DNA of 32,048 nucleotides. It comes from Geobacteraceae bacterium (GTDB taxonomy: Bacteria > Desulfobacterota > Desulfuromonadia > Geobacterales > Geobacteraceae). The notes beneath the pieces were generated by a model that saw only the letters and a program-made list of their open reading frames with translations, was not told where the DNA came from and searched no databases. The position numbers and the translations under genes are program-made. The DNA lies in assembly GCA_028683555.1 (NCBI GenBank), contig JAQUHN010000024.1, forward strand, positions 1-32,048. Reading direction: 5' to 3'. Shown here in pieces: positions 13,533 to 21,770 of the stretch. Within the stretch, counting starts at the first letter, position 1. Every line of letters begins with the position of its first letter.

Positions 13533-14324
13533 ATGCATAAAAACAGAGATTATACTCTTGTATCTTCACCTGCGCCAACAGAATTCAGCTCTTTCCTTTC
13601 CGGCAACGATGCAATAACCCTCCTCGAATTCATCCATCAGAGTCTTTCCTGTGACACGGAAGAGGACTTTGCGAGTCTGTTCCCGAAGATGCAGAAACTG
13701 TTCCCTTTTGATTTTGCCCATGCCTTTCTGGGCTATCATGACAGCGCAAAAGGAATTGTCATGGTTGATCGTGTTAATATCAGCTTTCCCGAAGAATGGC
13801 TCTCTGAATTCATGTCCCGGAACTACTTGCAGACGGATGTCGTTGTAAGAGAGAACTTCAGACACCACAGGCTTCAATACTGGACCTACGCAAAAAAAAC
13901 GTATGATATCAAATCGCTCTGCAATGATTTCGGCATGCGTGAAGGGTATTCCCACGGTTCAAGACCCACGCCTCCAGGCAAACATGGGAGCATGTTCAGC
14001 TTCTCGGGGTCATCAATGGAATGCGGCGTACGCACTGAGATAATACTTGATACCGTTACTCCCCTTCTTCACCTGGCACTCGCCCATATATTCGGCAAAA
14101 AGCAGTCATCACATATACATAAATCCGCCGTTTCCATACGGGAAAAGGAAGTACTCAACTGGCTGAAACAGGGGAAAAGCTCCTGGGATATATCGATCAT
14201 CTTGGGGATAAGCGAGAGAACTGTCAATTTCCACGTTTCTAACATCATAAAAAAACTCGGTGCATCAAACAGACCGCATGCAGTTGCGGTTGCTGCCCAT
14301 CTTGGGCTGGTTGACATCGATTGA
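13533..14324 (+). CDS. LuxR-family regulator with autoinducer-binding domain (LuxR1)
   Basis: 263 residues. The N-terminal region (about 25-185) fits the autoinducer-binding fold, with aromatic clusters 'FPFDFAHAFLGY', 'FPEEWL' and 'YWTY', and an Asp in 'NYLQTDVVV' where LuxR proteins carry Asp-Pro. The C-terminal GerE helix-turn-helix (about 198-260) is typical: 'SIREKEVLNWLKQGKSSWDI', 'LGISERTVNFHVSNI'. A GGGAGG ribosome site precedes the ATG. No luxI synthase is present, so it would be called a LuxR solo. A near-consensus lux box lies 147 bp after its stop codon. Its paralogue is at 22735. The ligand is unknown. Confidence 0.85.
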   Translation: MHKNRDYTLVSSPAPTEFSSFLSGNDAITLLEFIHQSLSCDTEEDFASLFPKMQKLFPFDFAHAFLGYHDSAKGIVMVDRVNISFPEEWLSEFMSRNYLQTDVVVRENFRHHRLQYWTYAKKTYDIKSLCNDFGMREGYSHGSRPTPPGKHGSMFSFSGSSMECGVRTEIILDTVTPLLHLALAHIFGKKQSSHIHKSAVSIREKEVLNWLKQGKSSWDISIILGISERTVNFHVSNIIKKLGASNRPHAVAVAAHLGLVDID

Positions 14325-14470
14325 GTTACCGATAGACATACAAGCTCAACAAGACGTTTCCCCTTTCATAGTCCTCACGGCATACTTATTGATCAGAATT
14401 CCATAGACGGTACAAGAGCAAGCATACACATCTATTTCAAAGGGATGACAGCCATCCCATTAATCGATTT

Positions 14471-14490
14471 ACCTGTAAGAAGTGACAGGT
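14471..14490 (+). promoter_or_regulatory. lux box 1
   Basis: ACCTGTAAGAAGTGACAGGT is a 20-bp inverted repeat with ACCTGT/ACAGGT arms. It matches the Vibrio fischeri lux box, as I remember it, at 15 of 20 positions, including both arms. It sits between the LuxR1 gene and the plus-strand gene at 14718. A weak -10-like GATTGATAT lies at about the right distance (near 14515-14523). The rest of 14325-14717 shows no gene. Confidence 0.75.
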
Positions 14491-14647
14491 GAAAAAACGG
14501 GCAACCTGTGAAATGATTGATATCGACCCGGGGGCGTCTTTACCTTTTACAGGCCCGTTCAAGAAGAGTTTGTTTAATGATAGATCGGGGAGCATCAATC
14601 AGGATGGCTGTTAGATTCAATAACAATAGCTTGGGAGGTTATTAGAC

Positions 14648-14683
14648 ATGAAAAATGCCAACAAGAGAGTATCACTTTATTAG
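14648..14683 (+). CDS. Possible 11-residue leader peptide
   Basis: ATG at 14648 with a strong GGGAGGT ribosome site about 10 nt upstream starts an 11-codon frame (MKNANKRVSLY) ending in TAG, 34 bp before the next gene's ATG. The ribosome site is better than that of many genes here, so translation is plausible. No regulatory hairpin was found, and it may simply be fortuitous. Confidence 0.3.
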   Translation: MKNANKRVSLY

Positions 14684-14717
14684 TGTTGTGCTATCAACAA
14701 TTGGTAAGGAGAAAAGT

Positions 14718-15260
14718 ATGGTAAACAGAAAAATGGAAACTATCGGACAGGGTTCACAAAAAGCTGTAATCAATGCTCCTCTGGAATCGATCGACTTGAC
14801 GAAGTGGTTCTTTACCCTCAGGGATGAGGAGTACAGGGCATGTTCGTCGGAGCATAACGGCATGGTACAGGGTTGTTTGCCGAACGGTAAGCGTGTATCT
14901 GTAAGTATTGAGACAATAGGTGGCAATTTTATCGTCAACAACTTTATTGAAGAAATCTCTCTCCGTGATCACGTATGTGGCGTATCGGATACCGTCATTT
15001 GGATCGGCGGGCCGGATCAAGTTTACATTACAACGCCGAAGGTCACATGGGAACTAAAGGTTGATTCGGTGTCAGCGCAATCGTCTATGTTGACCTGTAA
15101 TGTCACGGTCCAAACGGCGGATAATGAGTTTCTCGAAATGCTTCAGAATCTTCCGAAAAGCGATTCCGACCCACTGCAGGAGCACTGGATTGCTGAGACA
15201 CCCTATTTTGCCGCTGATATAGAAAAAAAGGCACAAAGGGGAATGTTCGGTAAAGGATAA
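14718..15260 (+). CDS. Unidentified protein downstream of lux box 1
   Basis: 180 residues from the ATG at 14718, which has TAAGGAGAAAAG in front. A longer frame from 14655 has a poorer ribosome site. It is soluble, with alternating hydrophobic strands ('GKRVSVSIETIGGNFIVNNF', 'QVYITTPKVTWELKV') that suggest a helix-grip or SRPBCC-like beta sheet, and a polar C-terminal helix. No catalytic motif is recognised. Its position behind LuxR1 and a lux box suggests it is the target of that regulator. Inverted lux-box-like ends lie on both sides of it. Confidence 0.6.
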   Translation: MVNRKMETIGQGSQKAVINAPLESIDLTKWFFTLRDEEYRACSSEHNGMVQGCLPNGKRVSVSIETIGGNFIVNNFIEEISLRDHVCGVSDTVIWIGGPDQVYITTPKVTWELKVDSVSAQSSMLTCNVTVQTADNEFLEMLQNLPKSDSDPLQEHWIAETPYFAADIEKKAQRGMFGKG

Positions 15261-15265
15261 TCATT

Positions 15266-15283
15266 TTTCACCTTTACAGGTAA
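15266..15283 (-). promoter_or_regulatory. Contracted lux-box-like repeat
   Basis: Read on the minus strand, TTACCTGTAAAGGTGAAAA equals the lux box 1 sequence from 14469 with about 8 central bases (GAAGTGAC) removed. It lies just after the gene at 14718, in opposite orientation to lux box 1. The spacing is too short for a normal LuxR dimer, so it may be a relic. Confidence 0.4.
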
Positions 15284-15321
15284 GGAAGGACGCGTATTTT
15301 CTGTCTGAGTCTTGGCAGGGA

Positions 15322-15356
15322 GAAGGGGACAGGCTGCTAGTTGCCTCTCCCCTTTT
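15322..15356. repeat. Family A REP-like hairpin
   Basis: GAAGGGGACAGGCT faces AGTTGCCTCTCCCCTTTT over a short loop. These are the two ends of the family A RAYT element in hairpin form, without a transposase between them. A further imperfect copy of the arm (GGCTTTGTCCCCT) follows at about 15367-15379. The remaining sequence to 15594 holds no gene that I can see. Confidence 0.6.
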
Positions 15357-15594
15357 CAGCCTTTCGGGCTTTGTCCCCTATTCAATCCTTTTTCACAAAA
15401 CCCGGAGGAGATGTCACCATCAAATACGCCAACCGGGCACCGTTCTGCAGCACCTTACCCCACCGTGATCAACATCGCCATTCCGCGACAGGTAAGAGGG
15501 ACGCCCATAAATATATAAGTTCATTGCTGTCCAAGACACCCGGGAACTGAAATTCCGGGGTAGAAATATCAAGAAGTTAGACGGGAAAATCGTT

Positions 15595-16200
15595 CTATGC
15601 AAATTCAGGTTGTCGTTTTCGGGTTGCTGTCCAATTCCGGAAAACAAGTTCCATTTGTTGAACATCCGGAATCAAGGCCGGTACCTCGAACGGATTATCC
15701 AGCTACAGCCACAAGTCACGATAGGTAAAGAGGTTGTATCTGAGCATCGCCACCAAGTATGACAGCGACCAATTCATGCTCGATCGGAACTTGAGATGCT
15801 TCAGGAGCAGGATCGCAATCAATGCTGTCCAAATCTGGATGAGAAGCGCGTTCTTGCTGGTTCCGACAAAGATCTTGATCTTCAGGTTCTGCTTGATCGC
15901 CTTGAAGAAAGTCTCGATCTGCCAGCGATCCTTATAGATTGCCGCACGGTTGTCGCCCCGAAGGTGAGATGATTGGTCAGAAGAACAACAGAGCGGTTTT
16001 TCTCCTCGTCCCAAACCTCTACACGGCGGAGGCGGTGCGGGCAATCCTTTTTGTCGTAGTACCCGGTGAACTCTATGACCTGGTCTTTGAGGATATGCCG
16101 GTTTTGTGGAACGCGATGTTCCTCGATCACCCGGTAGGCGGCATTCCCTTTTTGTCGCGTGACGAAGAAAACTTCGCCATCTGTCCAGCGGGCAAGTCAC
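15595..16200 (-). pseudogene. Remnant of an IS4-type DDE transposase
   Basis: The C-terminal half is recognisable on the minus strand: 'IYKDRWQIETFFKAIKQNLK' with the catalytic Glu in YxxRWxIE, then 'TSKNALLIQIWTALIAILLL'. The preceding segment ('TDGEVFFVTRQKGNAAYRVI', then 'KNRSVVLLTNHLTFGATT') is in another frame, so a frameshift lies near 15940-15960. An in-frame TAG near 15703 interrupts the end, after which 'LDNPFEVPALIPDVQQMELV' continues to 15595. The N-terminal half is missing upstream. It is inactive. Confidence 0.8.
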
Positions 16201-16251
16201 CAGGAGCGTCGATCATCGCCTCCGTTCTTTAATTAACCATGCCCCGAAGAA

Positions 16252-16334
16252 GTTGCTGATATAAGCAACTTTGGTGGTTACTTACATAGGCAACAAGTTA
16301 CTTATAAAGACAACCGGTTACCTGTATAAGCAAC
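16252..16334. promoter_or_regulatory. Four-copy 18-bp operator-like repeat array
   Basis: GTTGCTGATATAAGCAAC (16252-16269), GTTACTTACATAGGCAAC (16277-16294), GTTACTTATAAAGACAAC (16297-16314) and GTTACCTGTATAAGCAAC (16317-16334) share the form GTTnCT-N6-AGnAAC, so each unit is itself an inverted repeat. The last three are spaced 20 bp apart, close to two helical turns. The array ends about 40 bp before the gene at 16382. It is probably a binding-site cluster for a dimeric regulator not encoded nearby. Confidence 0.55.
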
Positions 16335-16381
16335 CAACTCCAACCGGTGAATAACAATGTTGGAAGGATGAATTGAATCGT

Positions 16382-17410
16382 ATGGACAACACTGCGAGAA
16401 TACAACTAGTAGGCGGAGTAAAGGTCGGGACATCCCTTCCCGGCGATTATAGTTTCTATGGCAATCTTTTTGAGCGACTGACCAAGGAAGTAAGGAACAC
16501 GGGCGACCTGACAAGGTACCTGGCATTCAATTATCTCTCTGACGAGAATGACCCGATAACCATTCTTGGCATTGAAGTCGATAGTATCGAGAATATTCCT
16601 GATGGAATGATCGCTCTGGACCTGGACAACCACAGTCTGACTATCTTTGATGCAATGAACGGGAAGAATACCATCATTTGGAAAGAAGATGTAACCTGGC
16701 AGTGGCTAAGCAAGTCGCCTTCTGTCTGTAATCGAGGGGTAACCGGTGAATTCAGTGTACGGGTTCCTTCCGTATGGAGTGGAACCGGCGTTTCAAGCCA
16801 TCGGAAATTTTCAATGACCGCGAACGCATATGTCGCACCAGGTCAGACCGGCTGTGATGACGGCATTCACCTTGTTGCCTATGACCCTGTATGGCCGAAA
16901 CAGTATGTTGAGTTTTCAGGCTGGCTTCGTGGGTTCCTAGGACCTGATGTGGCGATTCGGGTCGAGCATTTTGGGAGCACCTCGATACCGGGAATGATCG
17001 CAAAGCCGATAATTGATGTACTTGTTGAAGTCCCTTCTATTTCGGTAGCGAAGCAACGGGCTCTTCCATTACTCAACAACGAACTTTGGGAGTATTGGTG
17101 GTATGGCAACCATATGACCTTTGTCAGAAGAGACAAACTAATGGGTATGCGGACTCATCATGTCCATATGATGCTTCATGGACGAGACTTTCAGGCAAAG
17201 CTTGCCTTTAGGGACCACCTCCGATCACACGCGGGAGATGCGGCACAATACGCCGCCCTTAAGCGGCAGTTAGCCGTGTGTCACCAAACAGACAGGGAGC
17301 AGTACACCGATGCAAAAGCTTCATTTGTGAATGAGATAGTGGTAAAGGTGACAAAACACTTCAAAAAAAGTCCAAACACTTCTGGGGACCCACCGTATAG
17401 TAGAGTTTAG
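16382..17410 (+). CDS. GyrI-like/GrpB (UPF0157) fusion protein
   Basis: 342 residues from the ATG at 16382. A TTG nine bases upstream, closer to the GGAAGGA ribosome site, is an alternative start. Residues 1-150 look like a GyrI/AraC-effector small-molecule-binding domain ('SFYGNLFERLTKEVRNTGDL', then 'GIEVDSIENIPDGMIALDLD'). From about 165 comes a GrpB domain, a nucleotidyltransferase-like fold, with 'VAYDPVWPKQY', the signature 'GSTSIPGMIAKPIIDVLVEV', and 'THHVHMML'. A ligand-binding domain fused to GrpB suggests control of the GrpB part by a small molecule, but no reaction is established. Four operator-like repeats precede the gene. Confidence 0.7.
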   Translation: MDNTARIQLVGGVKVGTSLPGDYSFYGNLFERLTKEVRNTGDLTRYLAFNYLSDENDPITILGIEVDSIENIPDGMIALDLDNHSLTIFDAMNGKNTIIWKEDVTWQWLSKSPSVCNRGVTGEFSVRVPSVWSGTGVSSHRKFSMTANAYVAPGQTGCDDGIHLVAYDPVWPKQYVEFSGWLRGFLGPDVAIRVEHFGSTSIPGMIAKPIIDVLVEVPSISVAKQRALPLLNNELWEYWWYGNHMTFVRRDKLMGMRTHHVHMMLHGRDFQAKLAFRDHLRSHAGDAAQYAALKRQLAVCHQTDREQYTDAKASFVNEIVVKVTKHFKKSPNTSGDPPYSRV

Positions 17411-17416
17411 TAGAGT

Positions 17417-19048
17417 GTCAGGCCAACACGGCCTGTTGCCCAAACCAGATGTTAGCAATAAAATTCTTCTGACTTAGAATCGAAGATATCAAGCTCTTTG
17501 ATAAATTACGCCGTAACTCCAGCAAGCACCGGATGTAACCAGAGACAATCGGTTTAACCGCAGAAAATCGTGAAAAAGAGTTCTTTGTAGTACCTTTGCC
17601 GTCATTGCCACTGCTTTCCTTGGCTTTCCGGTTTTCCTGATCAGCACTTGGATGTTCTGGATGCTGCACACTAGGAGTTCCTGGATGCGCATCCGCCAGA
17701 GCCCTCGCCATCGTGCCTGGTCAAACCCGAATCGTGTGGCATTGGCAAATGATCGCTCCATCAGGTGTGCCGGGTTTTGATGTCCTGCTTTGCCTCGACT
17801 GACTGACTCTTCTGCCGCATGGCATTCAGTTCGTCCTGTCTCAGGTGCCTTTTTACCGTACGACCCGCTTTGTTCCTGGTGCATTGCTCGCGCAATTCGC
17901 AGACTGCGCAGACTTTCTTCGGCGCTGCATAATCACTGCTTTCCCTGTGCAGATGCAATGACTTGCGCTTGAGTGTCTGTCCGGCTGGGCAGCGGAACGT
18001 ATCGCTGTGCTGGTCATATACGAACTGGTCATCCTGAAAGATGTTCAGTTTGGCGATCCGTTTGCTGTTGGCTTTCCCCATGCCCGGCATATGGGCGTTG
18101 ATGCCCAAGGTGTGGCAGGCAAGGTAATTGTCGATGGTGCCGTATTTGCTGTCGGCAACCACGGTTTCCACCTTGAGGCCGGTGGCCACTTCATGCTGCT
18201 CCAGAAGCGGCAGCATCACATGCGCTTCGTTAACGGTACCGGTGGTCGCTGCACTTGCGGTAATGATTTCATTCTTACCGTCAACTGCGCGGTGCACCTG
18301 GTAGGAAAGCTTCGGCTTGCCACGGTTGACAGTGGTTGCATCCGGATCGGTACTGGAAACGTAACGGTTGTTCTTGTTCTCGTAGTTCGCAGGCGGTTCA
18401 GGCTGTTCCGTCAAACGGGCTTCCAGTTTCTTGTAGTTTTTGTGGAGCTGGCCTTTCAGGCTTTTCGTATCAATGACAGAGTTGTTGGAGGCATTGGCAT
18501 CGACCAAGCTGGAATCGACAAAAACTTTGCTGCCGTCAACCAGACCAGCCTGGACACATTGCAGTATGATTCGCTCGAAAAAGCTTTGAAAAACGGCAAC
18601 ACCCCATTTCTTCCTGGCTTTGGATAAGACGCTGTGGTTCGGGATGGTCGTGTCGAGATCGTATCCCAGGAACCAGAGCCAATCCATCCGCTCCGGAACT
18701 GTATCCATCAGGTCCCTTTCCGAGCGGACATTGTAGAAAACCAGAAGAAGCATCAGTTTCAGTATAACCGGCGGGGGAACAGATTCGTTGCCGTTGTTGC
18801 CGTAGCAGCTTTGTACTTCAGTATAGGCAAAATCGAAGTCGATAAGCTCGTTGACTTTGCGCAGGGGATGATTGCTCCTGATTCTCTGGTCAAGGTTAAC
18901 ACCGTAATGAAACAGGTTGTTCTGGGGTTGCTCTTGCCTTCCCATCATAGCGATTCTCCAGGTTGCTAAAGATGGGCAATGTTAACATATTCAGCTAGTT
19001 AGCGCTATGTTTGTCTTGATTTTGGCAACAGGCCGTTGAGACCTGACC
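17417..19048 (-). mobile_element. IS1182-family insertion sequence (decayed)
   Basis: ACGGCCTGTTGCCCAAA at 17428-17444 and TTTTGGCAACAGGCCGT at 19020-19036 are near-perfect terminal inverted repeats, with weaker outer pairing GTCAGG/CCTGAC. They bracket one transposase reading frame. The outer right arm (GTTGAGACCTGACCCC) is also the end of the family C repeat, so the element may have inserted into such a repeat or share its end. Confidence 0.75.
17489..18948 (-). pseudogene. IS1182-family transposase, frameshifted
   Basis: The N-terminal 390 residues show the IS1182 hallmarks: 'NHPLRKVNELIDFDFAYTEV', 'NHSVLSKARKKWG', 'VDSSLVDANASNN', 'YQVHRAVDGKNEIITASAAT', 'VVADSKYGT', and a zinc-like cysteine region 'CAVCELREQCTR'. 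The frame stops at 17761, and the C-terminal continuation ('HLMERSFANATRFGFDQARW', 'QIQVLIR'-type end) is in another frame down to 17489. The shift lies near 17765-17775. This is probably a simple inactivating frameshift, since the family normally uses one ORF. Confidence 0.85.
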
Positions 19049-19197
19049 CCTGAGGATTATTGTCATAACATTCCACAAATTTTCCTCTCCTTCTGTATCA
19101 CGCGAGGAAGTGCCCTTTCCGTTTAGCCGACTCAGAAACAGTCGAATAGAAAGGATGTCCCCAAGGAATCTCTATCACCCGGAATTCCGGCTGGAAA

Positions 19198-20505
19198 CTA
19201 CATATCAAGCACCCAATCCTTGCCCTGTTTTTTCACCCCGTCTTTCATCGCATTGAGGAACCCGGATCTGAGCTTGTCGCTCAGGAGGGCCTTCTTTACC
19301 GGTGGAAGCCTGAGAAACGCACCGACAAAGGCACGCATGAACTTCTGGTCGATCCTGCCAGGATCGGCGAATATCTGGTTCTGCAATGTGCCCTTTTCCA
19401 GGCACTGCAGCATGATACGTTCGAAGGTGGTCTCGGGGTGGATCACGCTCTGCTCGCGCTTTGCCAGCTTTAACGATCCATTGGGGCATTTCAGGGCGCA
19501 TACGCCGCAGCCGAGACAGATTTCCGTATTCACCCCGGCGTCCTGTTTCCTTTTCTTTTCCAGTTGTCCCGCGGCAGACATGGTAATGGCATTGATTGGG
19601 CAGGCCTTGGCGCATTTTCCGCAGCCTGTACAGGTCTCATCATTGATCTCGGCGAGCAAGCTGGACGTAACGATTATGTTCGGATAGCCATAGTGGCTGA
19701 TCCCCTTAAGGAGGTTGCAGCAGCATCCGCAGCAGTGGCAGACGAACTTCATGTTTTTTTGGACATTGTCGGCAGTCAGCACCAGCCCGGTTTCCCTTGA
19801 CCGCGCAAAGTGCTCCTCCATCTCGCTCCTACTGACTTCCCGCGCCAGATTATGCCTGATCATCATTTCCGCCGCATAACCGAATTGGGAGCATGATTCA
19901 AGTGGAACGTCACAGCTTTTTTCTCCCAGATGCATCTTTTCGTGACGGCAGCTGCAGAGCCCGATGGAGAATTTATCGGCTTGCGCGATGAGCATCGAGG
20001 CCTTCTCATAATCCAGAACCTCGGAAAATTCCGACTGTTTTACGGCTTCTTCGTACGGCAACGCCCGGAAGATCGAAAACTGTTCACCCTGTCCGAAGTT
20101 TGCGGCAAAAAAAGAACGATCCATGTACTCGCTAAGAAGTTTCGCCCATTCCTTTGTGTTCAGATTGGGTCCAACCCTCATCATGGTGAACTCGAAGATT
20201 CCGACAACAAGGGGAGAGGGGGCGAAATGGTAGGCATCGTTTATCCATATATCCAGAACAAGACCCTTTTGTGTCAGGCCATCAAGGATGTGACGCAGTG
20301 CGGTCCTTTTGTAGCCGGTAACCTTCTCCAACTGCTCGATGGTGGCCAGACCGTACGGCATTTTAATCACTACTTCGGCTTCCGCGGGGGTATAAAGCTC
20401 CTTCAGAACCGCGTGCAGCTTGTCGTTCCAGGGAGCCCTCGTCTCCATCCCGTCGATTTTTATGCCAAGCTTGCGAAAAACGTCCTTTCCCACCAGATGT
20501 CCCAT
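19198..20505 (-). CDS. Cysteine-rich 4Fe-4S protein with N-terminal winged helix
   Basis: 435 residues from the ATG at 20505. The GAGGAGG ribosome site lies just before it, inside a longer TTG frame that is rejected. Residues about 25-90 resemble a winged helix ('YGLATIEQLEKVTGYKRTAL'). Two cysteine clusters follow: 'CSCRHEKMHLGEKSC' near 183 and 'CHCCGCCC' near 254. Two ferredoxin motifs come next, 'CTGCGKCAKACP' near 290 and 'CLGCGVCALKCP' near 328, for two 4Fe-4S clusters. It probably carries electrons in an anaerobic redox reaction, with unknown partner. It lies downstream of lux box 2 on the same strand, implying LuxR control. Confidence 0.8.
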   Translation of the reverse strand: MGHLVGKDVFRKLGIKIDGMETRAPWNDKLHAVLKELYTPAEAEVVIKMPYGLATIEQLEKVTGYKRTALRHILDGLTQKGLVLDIWINDAYHFAPSPLVVGIFEFTMMRVGPNLNTKEWAKLLSEYMDRSFFAANFGQGEQFSIFRALPYEEAVKQSEFSEVLDYEKASMLIAQADKFSIGLCSCRHEKMHLGEKSCDVPLESCSQFGYAAEMMIRHNLAREVSRSEMEEHFARSRETGLVLTADNVQKNMKFVCHCCGCCCNLLKGISHYGYPNIIVTSSLLAEINDETCTGCGKCAKACPINAITMSAAGQLEKKRKQDAGVNTEICLGCGVCALKCPNGSLKLAKREQSVIHPETTFERIMLQCLEKGTLQNQIFADPGRIDQKFMRAFVGAFLRLPPVKKALLSDKLRSGFLNAMKDGVKKQGKDWVLDM

Positions 20506-20591
20506 TCCGGGCCTCCTCAATCGCGTTATTCCGTCGTCAAAACAGGCTGTTAACAGGCAGTAGAAATAGTTGCCCGTGATTAATGCTCAGA

Positions 20592-20671
20592 ATTGCATAA
20601 CAAGCGCAAATTTCCTCCTGTAAGAAATTACAGGGAGAGGCGTGTATGAACCTCATCCGCATGCCAGAATA
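20592..20671 (-). promoter_or_regulatory. Duplicated promoter segment containing lux box 2
   Basis: This 80-bp segment aligns without gaps to 22606-22685. At its centre CCTGTAA-GAAA-TTACAGG (20617-20634) is a perfect lux-box-like palindrome. On the minus strand a conserved TATGCA lies downstream as a possible -10 (20598-20593). It lies 110 bp upstream of the 4Fe-4S protein gene. Conservation of the flanks as well as the palindrome supports a copied regulatory unit. Confidence 0.7.
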
Positions 20672-20690
20672 GGGGTAACCCCAATATCAG

Positions 20691-20876
20691 ATGCTTGGTA
20701 TTGGAACTGCATTTGTGCAAAGTGTTCTGGACAGAGCAGATAGCAAAAATATTTCCGTGACGCTCTTTGTTCTGAAAGGTGCCCGTGCCAAATCCCTGTA
20801 TGAACGTATGGGATTTTCCGTTACGGGAGAAAACAGCTTCAAGTACACGATGCGCCGACTTCCTAACAGCGGATAA
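20691..20876 (+). pseudogene. C-terminal half of a GNAT acetyltransferase
   Basis: 61 residues matching GNAT motifs A and B: 'GIGTAFVQSVLDRA' (acetyl-CoA loop region) and 'ARAKSLYERMGFSVTGEN'. The N-terminal strands are missing. Immediately upstream the frame is closed by TAA, while 'GVTP' in another frame suggests a frameshift at the join 'TPQYQMLGIG'. No ribosome site is present. It abuts the duplicated lux-box segment. Inactive as read. Confidence 0.65.
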
Positions 20877-20933
20877 AAGAGAGGGGATGAGACCTCTTAA
20901 CTTGCGCTTATCGGTTTCGTTGCAATTTTCAGT

Positions 20934-21698
20934 TCAGGCAACTTGAGACCGGGGCGCTGGCTTAGTCGTAAAGCATCGCCAGGGCAGCAACATCCCGGTC
21001 CGGGCTTTATAGGCTTCCCATTCCGGGTACCGCGAGAGAGAAGATTCAATCATCAGCATATTGACTAAGAATAACGTCGTCCAGAAATAAGCCAGGATGG
21101 CCCATGGTATCCAGTTTTGCACCAGCAGCGCATAGGCGGCGTAGAGCATCATCTCGCCCAGATAATTTGGATGTCGCACATATTTGAACATCCCTTCTGT
21201 AATCAGACCCCGCCGATACTTGAGAGTGAAACGTTTCTGGCAATCCGACGCAAACATGGTCGTCAGGCCCACGGTGAAGAGAGCGATGCAAAAAGCAATG
21301 AGCCAAGTGGGCGGCGCGGGACGATTGAGCCCCAGCACATCGGAAATCAACAGATAGGGAGCCACCCAGTACGCCGCCAGCAATATAAAAACCGATCCAG
21401 CACCGCCGAAAGTAATCCTGGTCTCCCACTTCGGATCGCGAAAGGTAACGTGTTTCAGCAGCCAGCAGAAACCGTAGCTGCCGTGAAGGGCCATATACAC
21501 CCACGCAGCTGTAGAGTAGTTATTGAACCAGATCATTAACAGTGCAACGACAAATACTGTCAGGAACTTATGCATGTTAATCACCCATGCCATTTTGATC
21601 AACTTGGGCCCGCCAAGGAAATCTTGTCCGAGATAGGTATAGAAAGAGTTAATCGTCCGTACCCAATGCGGCGCTTCCAGCTTTTCGACTGTTGCCAT
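20934..21698 (-). CDS. Isoprenylcysteine methyltransferase-like / DUF1295 membrane protein
   Basis: 254 residues from the ATG at 21698, which has a GAGGAGAG ribosome site. A frame from 21743 is longer but lacks one. Five or six hydrophobic segments are seen (about 40-60, 65-82, 98-118, 130-150 and 180-210). The C-terminal signature 'KYVRHPNYLGEMMLY' near residue 173 and 'YPEWEAYKARTGMLLPW' are those of the ICMT/steroid 5-alpha-reductase-like superfamily, which binds S-adenosylmethionine or NADPH. The substrate is unknown; a lipid or quinone-like small molecule is possible. It is the last gene of the minus-strand group that begins at lux box 3. Confidence 0.75.
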   Translation of the reverse strand: MATVEKLEAPHWVRTINSFYTYLGQDFLGGPKLIKMAWVINMHKFLTVFVVALLMIWFNNYSTAAWVYMALHGSYGFCWLLKHVTFRDPKWETRITFGGAGSVFILLAAYWVAPYLLISDVLGLNRPAPPTWLIAFCIALFTVGLTTMFASDCQKRFTLKYRRGLITEGMFKYVRHPNYLGEMMLYAAYALLVQNWIPWAILAYFWTTLFLVNMLMIESSLSRYPEWEAYKARTGMLLPWRCFTTKPAPRSQVA

Positions 21699-21770
21699 TT
21701 CTGCTCTCCTCTCAAAGAATACCATGCATGAACAAACGTCCAATGGTTTTGCACCACTCGTAACGTGGTT

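Noticed and set aside
16252-16334. CRISPR-like array of four short repeats
   Set aside because: Repeats are 18 bp with gaps of only 2-7 bp, far too short for spacers, and there are no cas genes. Each unit is a palindrome, which fits an operator array.
17761-17884. Programmed frameshift in the IS1182 transposase
   Set aside because: The family normally uses a single ORF, and no slippery heptamer with a downstream structure is seen at the shift.
18007-18627. 206-codon plus-strand ORF opposite the IS1182 transposase
   Set aside because: The minus-strand translation carries IS1182 family motifs throughout, so the plus-strand frame is a shadow.
19930-20553. 207-codon plus-strand ORF opposite the 4Fe-4S protein
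   Set aside because: The minus strand has the ferredoxin motifs and a good ribosome site. The plus frame has neither.
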